Counted from the first letter of the stretch, positions 42,782 to 55,465 are shown. The stretch: DNA of 64,000 bases from Panulirus ornatus (GCF_036320965.1 NC_092238.1:59213507-59277506), one strand, 5' to 3'. The notes: generated by a model not told the origin, from the letters alone. Numbers and translations are program-made.

Positions 42782-44280
42782 CCACAGGACTTTCCATGGT
42801 TTACCCCAGACGCTTCACATGCCATGATTCAATCCATTGACAGCACATCGACCCCGGTATACCACATCGATCCATTTCACTCTATTCCTTGCACGCCTTT
42901 CACCCTCCTGCATGTTCAGGCCCCGATCACTCAAAATCTTTTTCACTCAATCTTTCCACCTCCAATTTGATCTCCCACTTCTCCTCGTTCCCTCCACCTC
43001 CGACACATATAACCTCTTGGTCAATCTTTCCTCACTCATTCTCTCCATGTGCCCAAACCATTTCAAAACACCCTGTTCTGCTCTCTCAACCACGCTCTTT
43101 TTATTTCCACACATCTCTCTTACCCTTACATTACTTACTCGATGAAACCACCTCACACCACATATTGTCCTCAAACATCTCATTTCCAGCACATCCACCC
43201 TCCTCCGCACAACTCTATCCATAGCCCATGCCTCGTAACCATACAACATTGTTGGAACCACTATTCCATCAAATATACCCATTTTTGCTTTCCGAGATAA
43301 TGTTCTCGACTTCCAAACATTTTTCAAAGCTCCCAGGATTTTTGGCTCCTCCCCCACCCTATGATTCACTTCCGCTTCCATGGTTCCATCCGTTGCCAGA
43401 TCCACTCCAAGATATCTAAAACACTTTAGTTTTTCTCCATTCAAACTTACCTCCCAATTGACTTGACCCTCAACCCTACTGTACCTAATCACCTTGCTCT
43501 TATTCACATTTACTCTTAACTTTTGTCTTTCACATACTTTACCAAACTCAGTCACCAGCTCCTGCAGTTTCTCACATGAATCAGCCACCAGCACTGTATC
43601 ATCAGCGAAAACAACTGACTCACTTCCCAAGCTCTCTCATCCCCAACAGACTTCATACTTGCCCCTCTTTCCAAAACTCGCATTCACCTCCCTAACAACC
43701 CCATCCATAAACAAAATAAACAACCATGGAGACATCACACACCCCTGTCGCAAACCTACATTCACTGAGAACCAATCACTTTCCTCTCTTCCTACACAAA
43801 CACATTCCTTACATCCTCGATAAAAACTTTTCAATGCTCCTACCGACTTGCCTCCCACACCATATATTCTTAGTATCTTCCACAGAGGATCTCTATCAAC
43901 TCTATCTTATGCCTTCTCCAGATCCATAAATGCTACATACAAATACATTTGTGGAATTTATTAAAAAAGATTTTGACTGTATTGTTGACTGGTTGGTAAG
44001 GTTATTTAATGTATGTATGGTTCATGGTGAGGTGCCTAAGGATTGGCGGGGATCTTGCATAGTGACATTGTAGAAAGGCAAAGGGGATAAGAATGAGTGC
44101 TCAAATTACAGAGGTATAAGTTTGTTGAGTATTCCTGGAAAATTATATGTGGGGGTATTGATTGAGAGGATGAAGGCATGTATAGAGCATCAGATTGGGG
44201 AAGAGAAGTGTGGTTTCAGAAGTGGTAGAGGATGTGTGGATCAAGTGTTTGCTTTGAAGAATGTATGTGGGAAATACTTA

Positions 44281-44283
<3 letters not shown>
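42782..44283 (-). mobile_element. RTE-like LINE with 5' inversion
   Basis: From 42782 to ~43951 the minus strand carries the proximal 3'UTR, C-terminal region and RT back to [11 protein letters not shown]. At ~43952 the strand switches: 43952-44283 is plus-strand RT fingers ([20 protein letters not shown] to VCGKYLD) ending on (TA)n. In the family the two parts are adjacent (EKYLEKQ then MDLYVAF). This again matches twin priming. The 3' tail is missing, cut at the junction with the fragment at 42446. Frames are broken near 43608, 43677 and 44070. Confidence 0.82.

Positions 44284-44354
<71 letters not shown>
44284..44354. repeat. (TA)n microsatellite
   Basis: 71 bp of TA after CTTAGAC. Confidence 0.96.
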
Positions 44355-44355
<1 letters not shown>

Positions 44356-44836
44356 CATACAAACCTCCAACAGCCAGGATCGAACCTGGGACCCCTGTGC
44401 AAGAGGCAGGCATGCTAACCGCTAGGCTATGGGACTGTATAATAGGAAACAACTATTCGAAATACTAAGTACTCGAATACCCTTCGTCTCACAATGGTGA
44501 GCAACGGGGTGTATACCGGTTATTTCCGAACAGACGCACATAGCAAGCTGATAGCGTTTTACCGAACCTAACCGTACAACGCGGAGTTATATGAATACGA
44601 ATGAAGTGCATATGAACGCGCACCTTCATAGAACATACAAACCTCCAACGGCCAGGATCGAACCCGGGACCCCTGTGCAGGAGGCAGGCATGCTAACCGC
44701 TAGGCTATGGGACTGTATAATGGGAACAATTATTCGAAATACTAAGTACTCGAATACCCTTCGTCTCACAATGGTGAGCAACGGGGTCTATGCCGGTTAT
44801 TTCCGAACAGACGCACATAGCCAGAAGATAGCATAT
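44354..44836 (-). repeat. tRNA-related repeat, two tandem units (minus)
   Basis: Two units with a 278-bp period. B boxes on the minus strand (GGTTCGATCC) are at 44377-44386 and 44655-44664, A-box-like TAGCCTAGCGG at 44419-44429 and 44697-44707. Each unit also contains a tRNA-unrelated part with GGTTCGGTAAAACGCTATC. The second unit is cut short after about 205 bp at the centre of the inverted structure. Confidence 0.78.
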
Positions 44837-45381
44837 ACCTCCGCGTTGTACAGTTAGGTTCGGTAAAACGCTATCAGCTGGCTATGTGCGTCTGTTCGGA
44901 AATAACCGGCATAGACCCCGTTGCTCACCATTGTGAGAGGAAGGGTATTCGAGTAATTAGTATTTTGAAGAGTTGTTTCCTATTATACAGTCCCATAGCC
45001 TAGCGGTTAGCATGCCTGCCTCTTGCACAGGTGTCCAGGGTTCGATCCTGGCTGTTGGAGGTTTGTATGTTCTATGAAGGTACGCGTTCATATGCACTTT
45101 ACTCGTATTCATATAACTCCGCGTTGTACAGTCAGGTTCGGTAAAACGCTATCAGCTGTCTATGTGCGTCTGTTCGGAAATAACCGGCATAGACCCCGTT
45201 GCTCACCATTGTGAGAGGAAGGGTATTCGAGTACTTAGTATTTCGAATAATTGTTCCCATTATACAGTCCCATAGCCTAGCGGTTAGCATGCCTGCTTCT
45301 TGCACATGGGTCCTGGGTTCGATCCTGGCTGTTGGAGGTTTGTATGTTCTATGAAGGTGAGCGTTCACATGCACTTTATTC
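44837..45381 (+). repeat. tRNA-related repeat, two tandem units (plus)
   Basis: Mirror of the preceding block: units start CCGCGTTGTACAG at 44841 and 45119 (period 278 bp). A-box-like TAGCCTAGCGG at 44996-45006 and 45273-45283; B box GGTTCGATCC at 45039-45048 and 45316-45325. With the minus block it forms an inverted repeat with arms near 500 bp. Could be a tRNA-derived SINE, a satellite with tRNA-like modules, or both. Confidence 0.78.
45267..45340 (+). other. tRNA-like module with A and B boxes
   Basis: GTCCCATAGCCTAGCGGTTA resembles the 5' half of a tRNA (D-arm with A box). GGTTCGATCC fits the T-arm B box. The acceptor ends do not pair and the anticodon stem has mismatches, so it is not a functional tRNA gene. 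Its boxes could still drive RNA polymerase III. Confidence 0.6.

Positions 45382-45734
<353 letters not shown>

Positions 45735-45767
<33 letters not shown>
45735..45767. repeat. Short (TA)n tract
   Basis: 33 bp, between SINE and LINE tails that face each other. Confidence 0.9.
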
Positions 45768-47047
45768 CTTTTTTTATTATACTTTGTCGCTGTCTCCCGC
45801 GTTTGCGAGGTAGCGCAAGGAAACAGACGAAGGAAATGGCCCAACCCACCCCCATACACATGTATATACATACGTCCACACACGCAAATATACATACCTG
45901 CACAGCTTTTCATGGTTTACCCCAGACGCTTCACATGCCTTGATTCAATCCACTGACAGCACGTCAACCCCGGTATACCACATCGCTCCAATTCACTCTA
46001 TTCCTTGCCCTCCTTTCACACTCCTGCATGTTCAGGCCCCGATCACACAAAATCTTTTTCAATCCATCTTTCCACCTCCAATTTGGTCTCCCTCTTCTCC
46101 TAGTTCCCTCCACCTCCGACACATATATCCTCTTGGTCAATCTTTCCTCACTAATTCTCTGCATGTGCCCAAACCACTTTAAAACACCCTCTTCTGCTCT
46201 CTCAACCACGCTCTTTATATTTCCACACATCTCTCTTACCCTTACGTTACTCACTCGATCAAACCACCTCACACCACAAGTTGTCCTCAAGCATCTCATT
46301 TCCAGCACATCCATCCTCCTGCGCACAACTCTATCCATAGCCCACTCCTCGCAACCATACAACATTGTTGGAACCACTATTCCTTCAAACATACCCATTT
46401 TTGCTTTCCGAGATAATGTTCTCGACTTCCACACATTCTTCAAGGCCCCCAGAATTTTCGCCCCCTCCCCCACCCTATGATCCACTTCCGCTTCCATGGT
46501 TCCATCCGCTGCCAGATCCACTCCCAGATATCTAAAACACTTCACTTCCTCCAGTTTTTCTCCATTCAAACTCACCTCCCAATTGACTTGACCCTCAACT
46601 CTACTGTACCTAATAACCTTGCTCTTATTCACATTTACTCTTAACTTTCTTCTTCCACACACTTTACCAAACTCAGTCACCAGCTTCTGCAGTTTCTCAC
46701 ATGAATCAGCCACCAGCGCTGTATCATCAGCGAACAACAACTGACTCACTTCCCAAGCTAGGGAAGGAGACCTGTGTGAGGAAGTACCAGGAGAGACTGA
46801 GTACAGAATGGAAAAAGGTGAGAACAATGGAAGTAAGGGGAGTGGGGGAGGAATGGGATGTATTTAGGGAATCAGTGATGGATTGCGCAAAAGATGCTTG
46901 TGGCATGAGAAGAGTGGGAGGTGGGTTGATTAAAAAGGGTAGTGAGTGGTGGGATGAAGAAGTAAGAGTATTAGTGAAAGAGAAGAGAGAGGCATTTGGA
47001 CGATTTTTGCAGGGAAAAAATGCAATTGAGTGGGAGATGTATAAAAG
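45768..47047 (-). mobile_element. RTE-like LINE with 5' inversion and deletion
   Basis: From 45768 to 46757 the minus strand has TATACTTTGTCGC tail subtype, short 3'UTR and an open C-terminal/RT frame back to [12 protein letters not shown]. At 46758 it switches to the plus strand: [20 protein letters not shown] to EWEMYKR (linker), ending on (TA)n at 47047. About 1 kb of RT between the two parts is missing. Both parts share an inverted CTTGGGAAG near the junction, a possible microhomology. Confidence 0.85.
45964..46757 (-). pseudogene. LINE RT palm and C-terminal region
   Basis: Open from the inversion junction to the natural stop: [65 protein letters not shown] and [15 protein letters not shown]. 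The first 25 or so residues of the longer open frame (up to 46827) come from the inverted linker and are not RT. Confidence 0.83.
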
Positions 47048-47052
47048 ATATA

Positions 47053-47134
<82 letters not shown>
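47048..47134. repeat. (TA)n microsatellite
   Basis: About 87 bp of TA with one TATGTATA interruption after GTATAAAAGA. Confidence 0.96.
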
Positions 47135-47138
<4 letters not shown>

Positions 47139-49492
47139 TATTATTATTATTTTGCTTTGTCGCTGTCTCCCGCGTTTGCGAGGTAGCGCAAGGAAACAGA
47201 CGAAACAAATGGCCCAACCCACCCACATACACGTGTATATACATACACGTCCACACCCACAAATATACATACCCATACATCTCAATGTACACATATATAT
47301 ACACACACAAACACATACTTATATACCAATGCACACAATTCACACTATCTGCCTTTATTTCATTTCCATCGCCACCTCGCCACACAAGGAATAAAATCCT
47401 CCTCCCCCCTCATGTGTGCAAGATAGCGCTAGGAAAAGACAACAAAGGCCCCATTCGTTCACACTCAATCTGTAGCTGTCATGCAATAATGCCTGAAACC
47501 ATAGCTCCCTTTCCACATTTAGCCCCACACAACTTTCCATGGTTTACACCAGACGCTTCCCATGCCCTGATTCAATCCATTGACAGCACGTCGACCCGGG
47601 TATACCACATCGATCCAATTCACTTTATTCCTTGCACGCCTTTCACCCTCCTGCATGTTCAGGCTCCGATCACTCAAAGTATTTTTCACTCCATCTTTCC
47701 ACCTCCAATTTGGTCTCCCACTTCTCCTCGTTCCCTCCACCTCCGACACACATATATCCTCTTGGCCAATCTTTCCTCACTCATTCTCTCCATGTGCCCA
47801 AACCATTTCAAAACACCCTCTTCTGCTCTCACAACCACGCTCATTTTATTTCCAACATCTCTCTTACCCTTACATTTCTTACTCGATCAAACCACCTCAC
47901 ACCACATATTGTCCTGAAACATCTCATTTCCAGCACATCCACCCTTCAGCGCACAACTCTATCCATAGCCCACGCCTCGCAACTATACAACATTGTTGGA
48001 ACCACAATTCCTTCAAACATTACCCATTTTTTCTTTCGGAGATAATGTTCTGGACTTCCACACATTCTTCAAGGCTCCTAGGATTTTCGCCCCCTCCCCC
48101 ACCCAATGATTCGCTTGGGCGATTTTTGCAGGGAAAAAATGCAAATGAGTGGGAGATGTATAAAAGAAAGAGACAGGAGGTCAAGAGAAAGGTGAAAGAG
48201 GTGAAAAAGAGGGCAAATGAGACTTGGCGTGAGAGAGTATCATTAAATTTTAGGGAGAATAAAAAGATGTTCTGGAAGGAGGTAAATAAAGTGCATAAGA
48301 CAAAGGAGCAAATCGGAACTTCAGTGAAGGGCGCAAATGGGGAGGTGATAGCAAGTAGTGGTGATGTGAGAAGGAGATGGAGTGAGTATTTTGAAGGTTT
48401 GTTGAATGTGTTTGATGATAGAGTGGCAAATATAGGGTGTTTTGGTCGAGGTGGTGTGCAAAGTGAGAGGGTTAGGGAAAATGATTTGGTAAACAGAGAA
48501 GAGGTAGTAAAAGCTTTGCGGAAGATGAAAGCCGACAAGGCAGCAGGTTTGGATGGTATTGCAGTGGAATTTATTAAAAGGGGGGTGACTGTATTGTTGA
48601 CTGGTTGGTAAGGTTATTTAATGTATGTATTATTCATGGTGAGGTGCCTGAGGATTGGCGGAATGCGTGCATAATGCTATTGTAGAAAGGCTAAGAGGAT
48701 AAGAGAGAGCGCTCAAATTACAGAGGTAGAAGTTTGGTAAGTACGCTTTTTATATTATATGGGAGGGTATTAACTGGGAGGGTGAAGGCATGTACAGAAC
48801 ATCAGATTGGGGAAGAGCAGTGTGGTTTCAGAAGTGGTAGAGGATGTGTGGATCAGGTGTTTGCTTTGAAGAATGTATGTGAGAAATACTTAGAAAAGCA
48901 AATGGATTTCTATGTACCATTTATGGATCTGGAGAAGGTATATGATAGAGTTGATAGAGATGCTCTGTGGAAGGTTTTAAGAATATATGGTGTGGGAGGC
49001 AAGTTGTTAGAAGCAGTGAAAAGTTTCTATCGAGGATGTAAGGTATGTGTACGTGTAGGAAGAGAGGAAAGTGATTGGTTCTCAGTGAATGTAGGTTCGC
49101 AGCAGGGGTGTGTGATGTCTCGATGGTTGTTTAATTTGTTTATGGATGGGGTTGTTGGGGAGATGAATGCAAGAGTTTTGGAAAGAGGGGCAAGTATGCA
49201 GTCTGTTGTCGATGAAAGAGCTTGGTAAGTGAGTCAGTTGTTGTCCGCTGATGATAAAGCGCTGGTGGCTGATTCATATGAGAAACTGCAGAAGCTGGTG
49301 ACTGAGTTTGGTAAAGTGTGTGAAAGAAGAAAAATTAAGAGTAATTGTGAATAAGAGCAAGGTTATTAGGTAAAGTAGGGTTGAGGGTCAGGTCAATTGG
49401 AAGGTAAGTTTGAATGGAGAAAAACTGGAGTAAGTAAAGTGTTCTAGATATCTGGGAGTGGATCTGGAAACGGATGGAACCATGGAAGCGGA

Positions 49493-49495
<3 letters not shown>
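47135..49495 (-). mobile_element. RTE-like LINE with 5' inversion, long 3'UTR
   Basis: From 47135 to ~48115 the minus strand carries the long 3'UTR and the C-terminal region back to the [13 protein letters not shown] codons. At ~48116 it switches to plus: [20 protein letters not shown] (linker) through the RT to DGTMEAE at 49495, then (TA)n. The family has DGTMEAE directly before VDHRVGEG, so the parts are adjacent in the parent element. Plus-part frames break near 48590, 48682, 49228 and 49332. It is the largest inverted segment here (~1.38 kb). Confidence 0.87.
48130..48590 (+). pseudogene. LINE linker and RT fingers, inverted segment
   Basis: Reads [60 protein letters not shown] and [17 protein letters not shown] before a single-base loss. 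The RT palm continues from 48734 ([17 protein letters not shown], motif A FMDLEKVYDRVD). Confidence 0.8.

Positions 49496-49587
<92 letters not shown>
49496..49587. repeat. (TA)n microsatellite
   Basis: TA with one TATTATAT phase change, between LINE and SINE. Confidence 0.96.
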
Positions 49588-49956
<369 letters not shown>

Positions 49957-49961
49957 TGCTT

Positions 49962-50061
49962 NNNNNNNNNNNNNNNNNNNNNNNNNNNNNNNNNNNNNNN
50001 NNNNNNNNNNNNNNNNNNNNNNNNNNNNNNNNNNNNNNNNNNNNNNNNNNNNNNNNNNNNN
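49962..50061. other. Assembly gap, 100 N
   Basis: Exactly 100 N, a conventional placeholder, so the true gap size is unknown. Confidence 0.99.
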
Positions 50062-50760
50062 GGGTAAGAGGTGTGTGGAAATAAAAAGGCGTGGTTGAGG
50101 AGCGAAGGGGTTTTTGAAAGGTTCGGGCCATGGAGAATGGTGAGGAAAGATTGACCAGGGATATATGTGTCGGAGGTGGAGGGAACGAGGAGAAGAGGGA
50201 GACCAAATTGGAGGTGGAAAGAGGGATTTGAAAATGATTTTGAGTGACGAGGCCGTTGCGGAGGGTGAAAGGCGGGCAAGGAATAGAGTAAATTTGGGTT
50301 TCGATTGGTATCCGGGGGACGTGTGTCGTGGATTGAATGGGGGGCATGTGAAGGTCGGGGGTAAACCAGGGAAAGCTGGTGGGGCCTGGTTGGGGAAAAG
50401 GAGCTGTGGTTTCGGGCTTATTGCATGTTTGCTAGGAACTGGTGTGAAGTTGACGCCTTTGTTGTCTTTTCCTGGTCCCCCGCCCCAATAGGGGGGAGGG
50501 GGAGGTATTTCAGTGTGGGGTTTTTGTGGCGATGGGAAGAATAAAGGGGCGGGGAAATTGTGTGAAGGGTATATTGTATGTGTCTTGTGTGTTGTATATG
50601 TGTACAGGGTGTATGGGGTATGAATATTTGCGTGTGGGATTTTTGTTTTGATTTACAGGTATGGGGGGGGGCGGGGCCCATTTTTTTCTCTGTTTCCTTG
50701 CGCTACTCGCAAACGCGGGAGACGCGAAAAAAGCAAAATAGAAAATAAAAAAAGGATTAT
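50062..50760 (+). mobile_element. RTE-like LINE 3' end, long 3'UTR, error-laden
   Basis: Recognisable from GGGTAAGAG (VRVREM) through GGAGGTGGAGGGAACGAGG to the long 3'UTR and hairpin (CTACTCGCAAACGCGGGAG). Many small insertions and deletions, often in G or T runs, break every frame. The pattern looks more like uncorrected sequencing error than normal decay. Confidence 0.82.
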
Positions 50761-52540
50761 AAATATATAATATATATATATATTAATATATATATATTAT
50801 ATAAAAAAAAAAAACCCAATTTTATTGACCCTTTTTTCCTGTGTGGGAGAACAGCTGCCCCGACCAGCGTTCAGTCTTGTCCCCTGGGTCAGGGGGGAGG
50901 GGTGGGGGGGATGAGCTATTGAGTGTTGGTGTTGTTAGTGCGACGCCGAATCAATTTAATATAATCAATGTAGATCATGGGCAATCTTATTTTCAAATGA
51001 ATTTTTTAAAAAAACCTTTGAAAATCAAAAACCCTTATTTTGAATGTTACATTTCAGATTTTTGAATAAGTTCAAATTATGTATTAACACTAGATAATTC
51101 TTTTGAAGATGAAGGGCCTTGCAGAAATTTGAGATTATATCTGTTCTTTGACCTGAGCCCATGAAGGGGTAAGCGTTTCATAAATTTCAATTTGTGGTTA
51201 TGATTTGACGATGACATCCTTCAAGTGACACCTGGCAGTCACTAGGCCCATGGTCACACAGTTAACCAGCCTGTACCTTTTATTTTTCCCGGGGAATTTA
51301 ATAATAACATACCGGGTTAAATTGTGGAGATATAGTAAAGACAAAATGGGTTTAAAATTATCGTGAGGTTAGAAAATTTTCTTTTTTTTTAAATTGGGTT
51401 TTTTTTGTCAAACATTCCTAAGATCAACCAAAGGATTTAAACATTAACGAGAAAGTTTTTTGAACACTAGTAGAAATACAACATACACACAAAAAAGAAA
51501 TTACCTTTTGCCTCAAATGAAGGGTCTAAACAGTCGAAAAATTTGCCTCATGAAAAGATAACTCTTTTTTGAAATAAATAAACTTCGACTGATACATGGC
51601 CGAATAATGGCACAACAGAAAAAATGTATTTTTGAATAAGTTACCCCATGCGAATAGATAAAAATGGCCATATCACATATTTCTATGGAAATAGAGCACA
51701 GGATGATTTAAGAACTTTGCGTCAAACATCACGACCAAGGGTTTCGGTTACATGCGAAAAAATGAAAAAGAAACGTGCCCGGGTTTTAATTCCTGTAATC
51801 ATTCAGTTCACTGATGAGGCTTAAGGAAAAGCAGCTCAAAATGTACGTTTTTCGGTTGTTTGACCAATTCATCTCATCAAATAAACTAAAAGACCTAGAT
51901 AAGAATATTAGAAAGATGTCTGTGATCACCAGGTTATAAGTCAATCGATCAGAAATGGAGTGATTTTTTTTATGTATATATTCTCTGTAGTAAGCGCTTA
52001 AAGCACGTCTCTAGTTTCTAGTCCATATTTCTACATTTTCAGCCAGTGGTACAGACATTGGACAAAGACTTTTTAGTTTTGGTTCCCCTATACTGTAATG
52101 CTGCATCTTGTATTATGTGTACTTTAGGTTTTTCTGGTAGAAGACAAAATATTTTGTAATGTTGAAGTTTAATTATTACGATCAGTTTCTCTCTGTAACA
52201 TTCTGGTCCATTGGAGGTTTCAGCCATTGCCATCACCCAAACCCTTGGTGTTTGAGTGAACTGGGCCATCGTTAATATACTTGAGGTATTTATTATATTT
52301 ACATAGAGTGATAAGTAAATGATAAATGAAGTCTAGCAAGATTGGCTTTTGACTGCACCTCCTGAACATCCTGAAGATGTAAATGGGTTAAGTAATAAAA
52401 TGCTTTTTAAAATACTAAGAAAGTTCCCTTTGTTTACGCTTCATTGAAAATAGGAAACAGCTGGGGGAAAGTAATGAATGAGAGACCCTGCTTGTGCCGC
52501 CTGGGGCACTCAATCAAGCAAAGGATGTCCTCGGGCTCGC
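50761..52540. other. AT-rich non-LINE sequence, no gene seen
   Basis: After a short broken AT run, about 1.7 kb without resemblance to the other repeats here. Short ORFs (for example 50841-51065 and 52039-52269) have no recognisable domain. I see no tRNA or rRNA. Extra-long T and A runs suggest reduced sequence quality in the first part. Confidence 0.45.
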
Positions 52541-54080
52541 TAATAAAAAATGAAACCAGCTGAGATGGTTAACGTTGGAACACAAGCAGCTGGTAAAACA
52601 AAGAGCCAGACCAAGTAGCTGGTGGGATTGAATAAAACAAGAACCATCTGACTTAGAGCAGAGGTGGAAATGCATATAGGCCATTGAAATAGCTCGTGAG
52701 ACGGAAGCATTTGGGGAAATAGCCCCAAAAAAGTAATTTGGGGACAAAAGGATACGAACCTCTGGGACAGCTAGTAATTCACGGAGATATAGAACCATCT
52801 GGGACAGCTAATGGTTTCCGGGGACTCTGGGGCAGCTAAGGGATCAGAACCATTGGGCTGCAGTGGTTCACGGAGATATCTGGAACAGCAAATTAGATAC
52901 AGCGTCAACTGAGGCAGCAAGTAAGACAGAACCATCTGGGATAGTAAATGAGACACAAAACCATCTGGAACAGCAGATAAGACACAGAGTAATCTGGTAA
53001 AGCTAAAGATAAATATCCATGTGGAACAGCAGATGAGACATAGAGCCATCTGGGAGACTTAGAGAGACACAGAGCCATCGGGGACCCGCAAAACACTCCC
53101 GGGGAAACATATTTCGATGGTTCGCCAGGCACACAACCGTATGGAACAACAGCAGACACACAGTTTTTTCCGGGAGGGTTTAAATAATAACAGAGCTTTG
53201 GGGAAATTTCTAGTGAGACAACAGACCCCTGGTACGGGTTTGTGAGCCGGAGCCACTGGCATAACTAGTGAAACAGAGCCAACTGGTATAGCTAGTAAGA
53301 CACAGGCGATCTGGTAAAGCGTATGAGACACAGAGTCAACTTGCATAACTAGTGAAACACAGAGCAAGGGTTTAGTAGTGGACACAGAGCCATCTGGCAT
53401 AGCTAGTGAGATACAGAACCATCTGGTATGGCTAGAGAGATACAGAACCATCTGGTATGTTTGGGACAGGAGCCATTGGTTGCTTGTGCAACAAAGAACC
53501 ATCTAGAACAATAAGCTAGATACAGAGCCAAATGAGAAAACAAGCTAGACCCCTAGCACTTGGAAGAATAAGCTAGGCACTGAACAATCTGGGAGATAGC
53601 AAGGAGGGAAAACCCATCTGAAACAGCTACAAAGACATCAAAGAAAAGGGGTTTTGGGGACTGCTGACGGGGCCAAAGAGTATATGGGAAAAATTGTGGT
53701 CATGAGCCACCTTGATAATGCGAAGACAGGACATTTGGGACAGTTAGGACATAGAGCCCTGGGATAATAGGAAGTACGAAAATTTTGGGGGAACTATAGA
53801 GCATGGCCCCCGGGACAATAGTAAGGACGGATTCTTTTGGGAAAAGATCTGAGACAAAAAAACCGGGGAGCAAGTGTAGGAATGGGGTAGTTGTGGTAGC
53901 TAGTGTGACAAAGAGCCAGGGAAAAAATTAATGGGAAAAGGGCCTTTGTTAAAGCAGATAATGGACGCGAAACCACTGGGCTCGTGGAGGACTAATCTCT
54001 GGAACGGTAATCAGCGTAATCAGCTAGAGACCATGACGTAGACAGAGAATCAGCCGGAGACAACAAATGAGACAGAACTT
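52541..54080. repeat. Degenerate 29-30 bp minisatellite
   Basis: Imperfect tandem units of the type ACAGAACCATCTGG then TATGGCTAGAGAGAT. Two successive well-kept units start at 53413 and 53442 (period 29). Variants of GAACCATCTGG and GACAGCTAATG recur across ~1.5 kb. The minus-strand ORFs here are by-products of the repeat. Confidence 0.7.
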
Positions 54081-54561
54081 GTAAGGCTGCTAGTGAAAAG
54101 GGGAAGATAGGACGGATGGGTCAGTTACAAAGACCCTTGCTAAAGAGGGCCCGTGGTTACCCCTAAAAAACAGATGGTAGCAGGCCAGCCAGTAGGGGCG
54201 TCAGTCTGGCCGGCGGTAGCAGGGTTGGTGCAAGCAAAGTTATAAATTACGGTTCAGGCATGACTGTTATCACCAAACTTGTGCATCCCCCGCTGCCTGT
54301 GTCTTCCCATTAAAGGAACTGCATGAGGAGTTACTGACACTAATGTTAGCACAGCTTCTTCCTATTATATCTCTCTTTTAAAGAAATTCTTCTATTTCGT
54401 AATCAATTTGCTGAACACATTACGCCCATTTGATATGTTTTTTTTTCAGAGTTTGGGATGACTATTTAAAAAAGCGTTTTTATTTTTTTTCTACCCCCTT
54501 AAGTTAATTGTTGTATATAATATATATTTTTTATATTTTTAATTTTATATATATTATATTA
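54081..54561. other. Non-LINE sequence, no gene seen
   Basis: About 480 bp between the minisatellite and an error-laden LINE, ending in a broken AT stretch. Nothing recognisable. Confidence 0.45.
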
Positions 54562-55400
54562 TATAGTGAAGTGTTTTGGGATATCTGGGAGGGGATCTGG
54601 CGGGCGGAGGGCCCCATGGAAGGGGAAAGTAGATTTTTATGGGGGGGGGGAGGGGGCGAAAATTGGGAGCCTTAAAGAAGGGGGGGAAATTTCAAAGAAC
54701 ATTTTTGGGGAAAAGCAAAAATGGGGTATGTTTAAAGGGAATAGTGGTTCCAAAAAAGTTTTTATGGTTGGGGGAAAAGCGTGGGCTTGGATAGGTTGTG
54801 CGCAGGGGATGGATGTGTTTGGGAAAATGAGATTTTTTTGAGGAAAATATGTGGCGTGGGGTTGGTTTGATGGGAGAAAGTAACGAAAGGGAAAAGGAGA
54901 TTTTTTGTGGGAAAAAAAAAAGAGCGGGTTTTGAGGAGCAGAAAAGGGGTTTTGAAATGGTTTGGGCAAAAGGGAAAAAGGAGAATGAGGAGGAAAGCTT
55001 GCCCCAAGGGATATATTGTTCGGAGGTGGGGGGGGAACGAGGAGAAGTGGGGGGCCCAAATTGGAGGGGGAAAAGATGAAGTAAAAAAGGGATTTTGTGT
55101 AAATGGGGGCCCTAAACATGCAGGGGGGGTTTAAAAGGGGGAGGTCAAAAAATAGAATAAATTTGGGGATCGATGGGGGTTATACCGGGGGGTTGACTTT
55201 GCTGAAAGTAAATTGAATCGGGAATTGTGAAGGGTCGGGGGGTGAACCATGGAAAGCTGTGAAAGGTTGTATATTTGCGTGTGTGGGTATGTATTACATG
55301 TTTTGGGGGGGTGGGTTGGGAAATTTTTTTTCGTCTTTTTTCCCTTGGGGCTACCTGAAAAGCGGGAGACACCCGACAAACCAAAAAAAAAAAAAAATTA
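54562..55400 (+). mobile_element. RTE-like LINE 3' part, short 3'UTR, error-laden
   Basis: Starts at AAGTGTTTTGGGATATCTGG (FRYLGVD region) and ends with the short 3'UTR and an A run. Runs such as GGGGGGGGGG replace GGTGGGGGAGGG. Frames are lost every few tens of bases. Confidence 0.82.
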
Positions 55401-55465
55401 TTTTATATTTATATATTTTTATATAATAAAAATTTTATATATATATATTTTAATATGTATCCCTT

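Noticed and set aside
44354..45381. Functional tRNA gene
   Set aside because: A and B boxes are present, but the acceptor ends do not pair and the anticodon stem is mismatched; repeated units indicate a repeat family.
44354..45381. CRISPR array
   Set aside because: Repeats are 278 bp units with tRNA-like modules, inverted, in a eukaryotic context; no short direct repeats with unique spacers.
52514..53502. Minus-strand frames over the minisatellite
   Set aside because: Their repeats of MVLYL and SQMVL type follow the 29-30 bp unit; no domain or start context.
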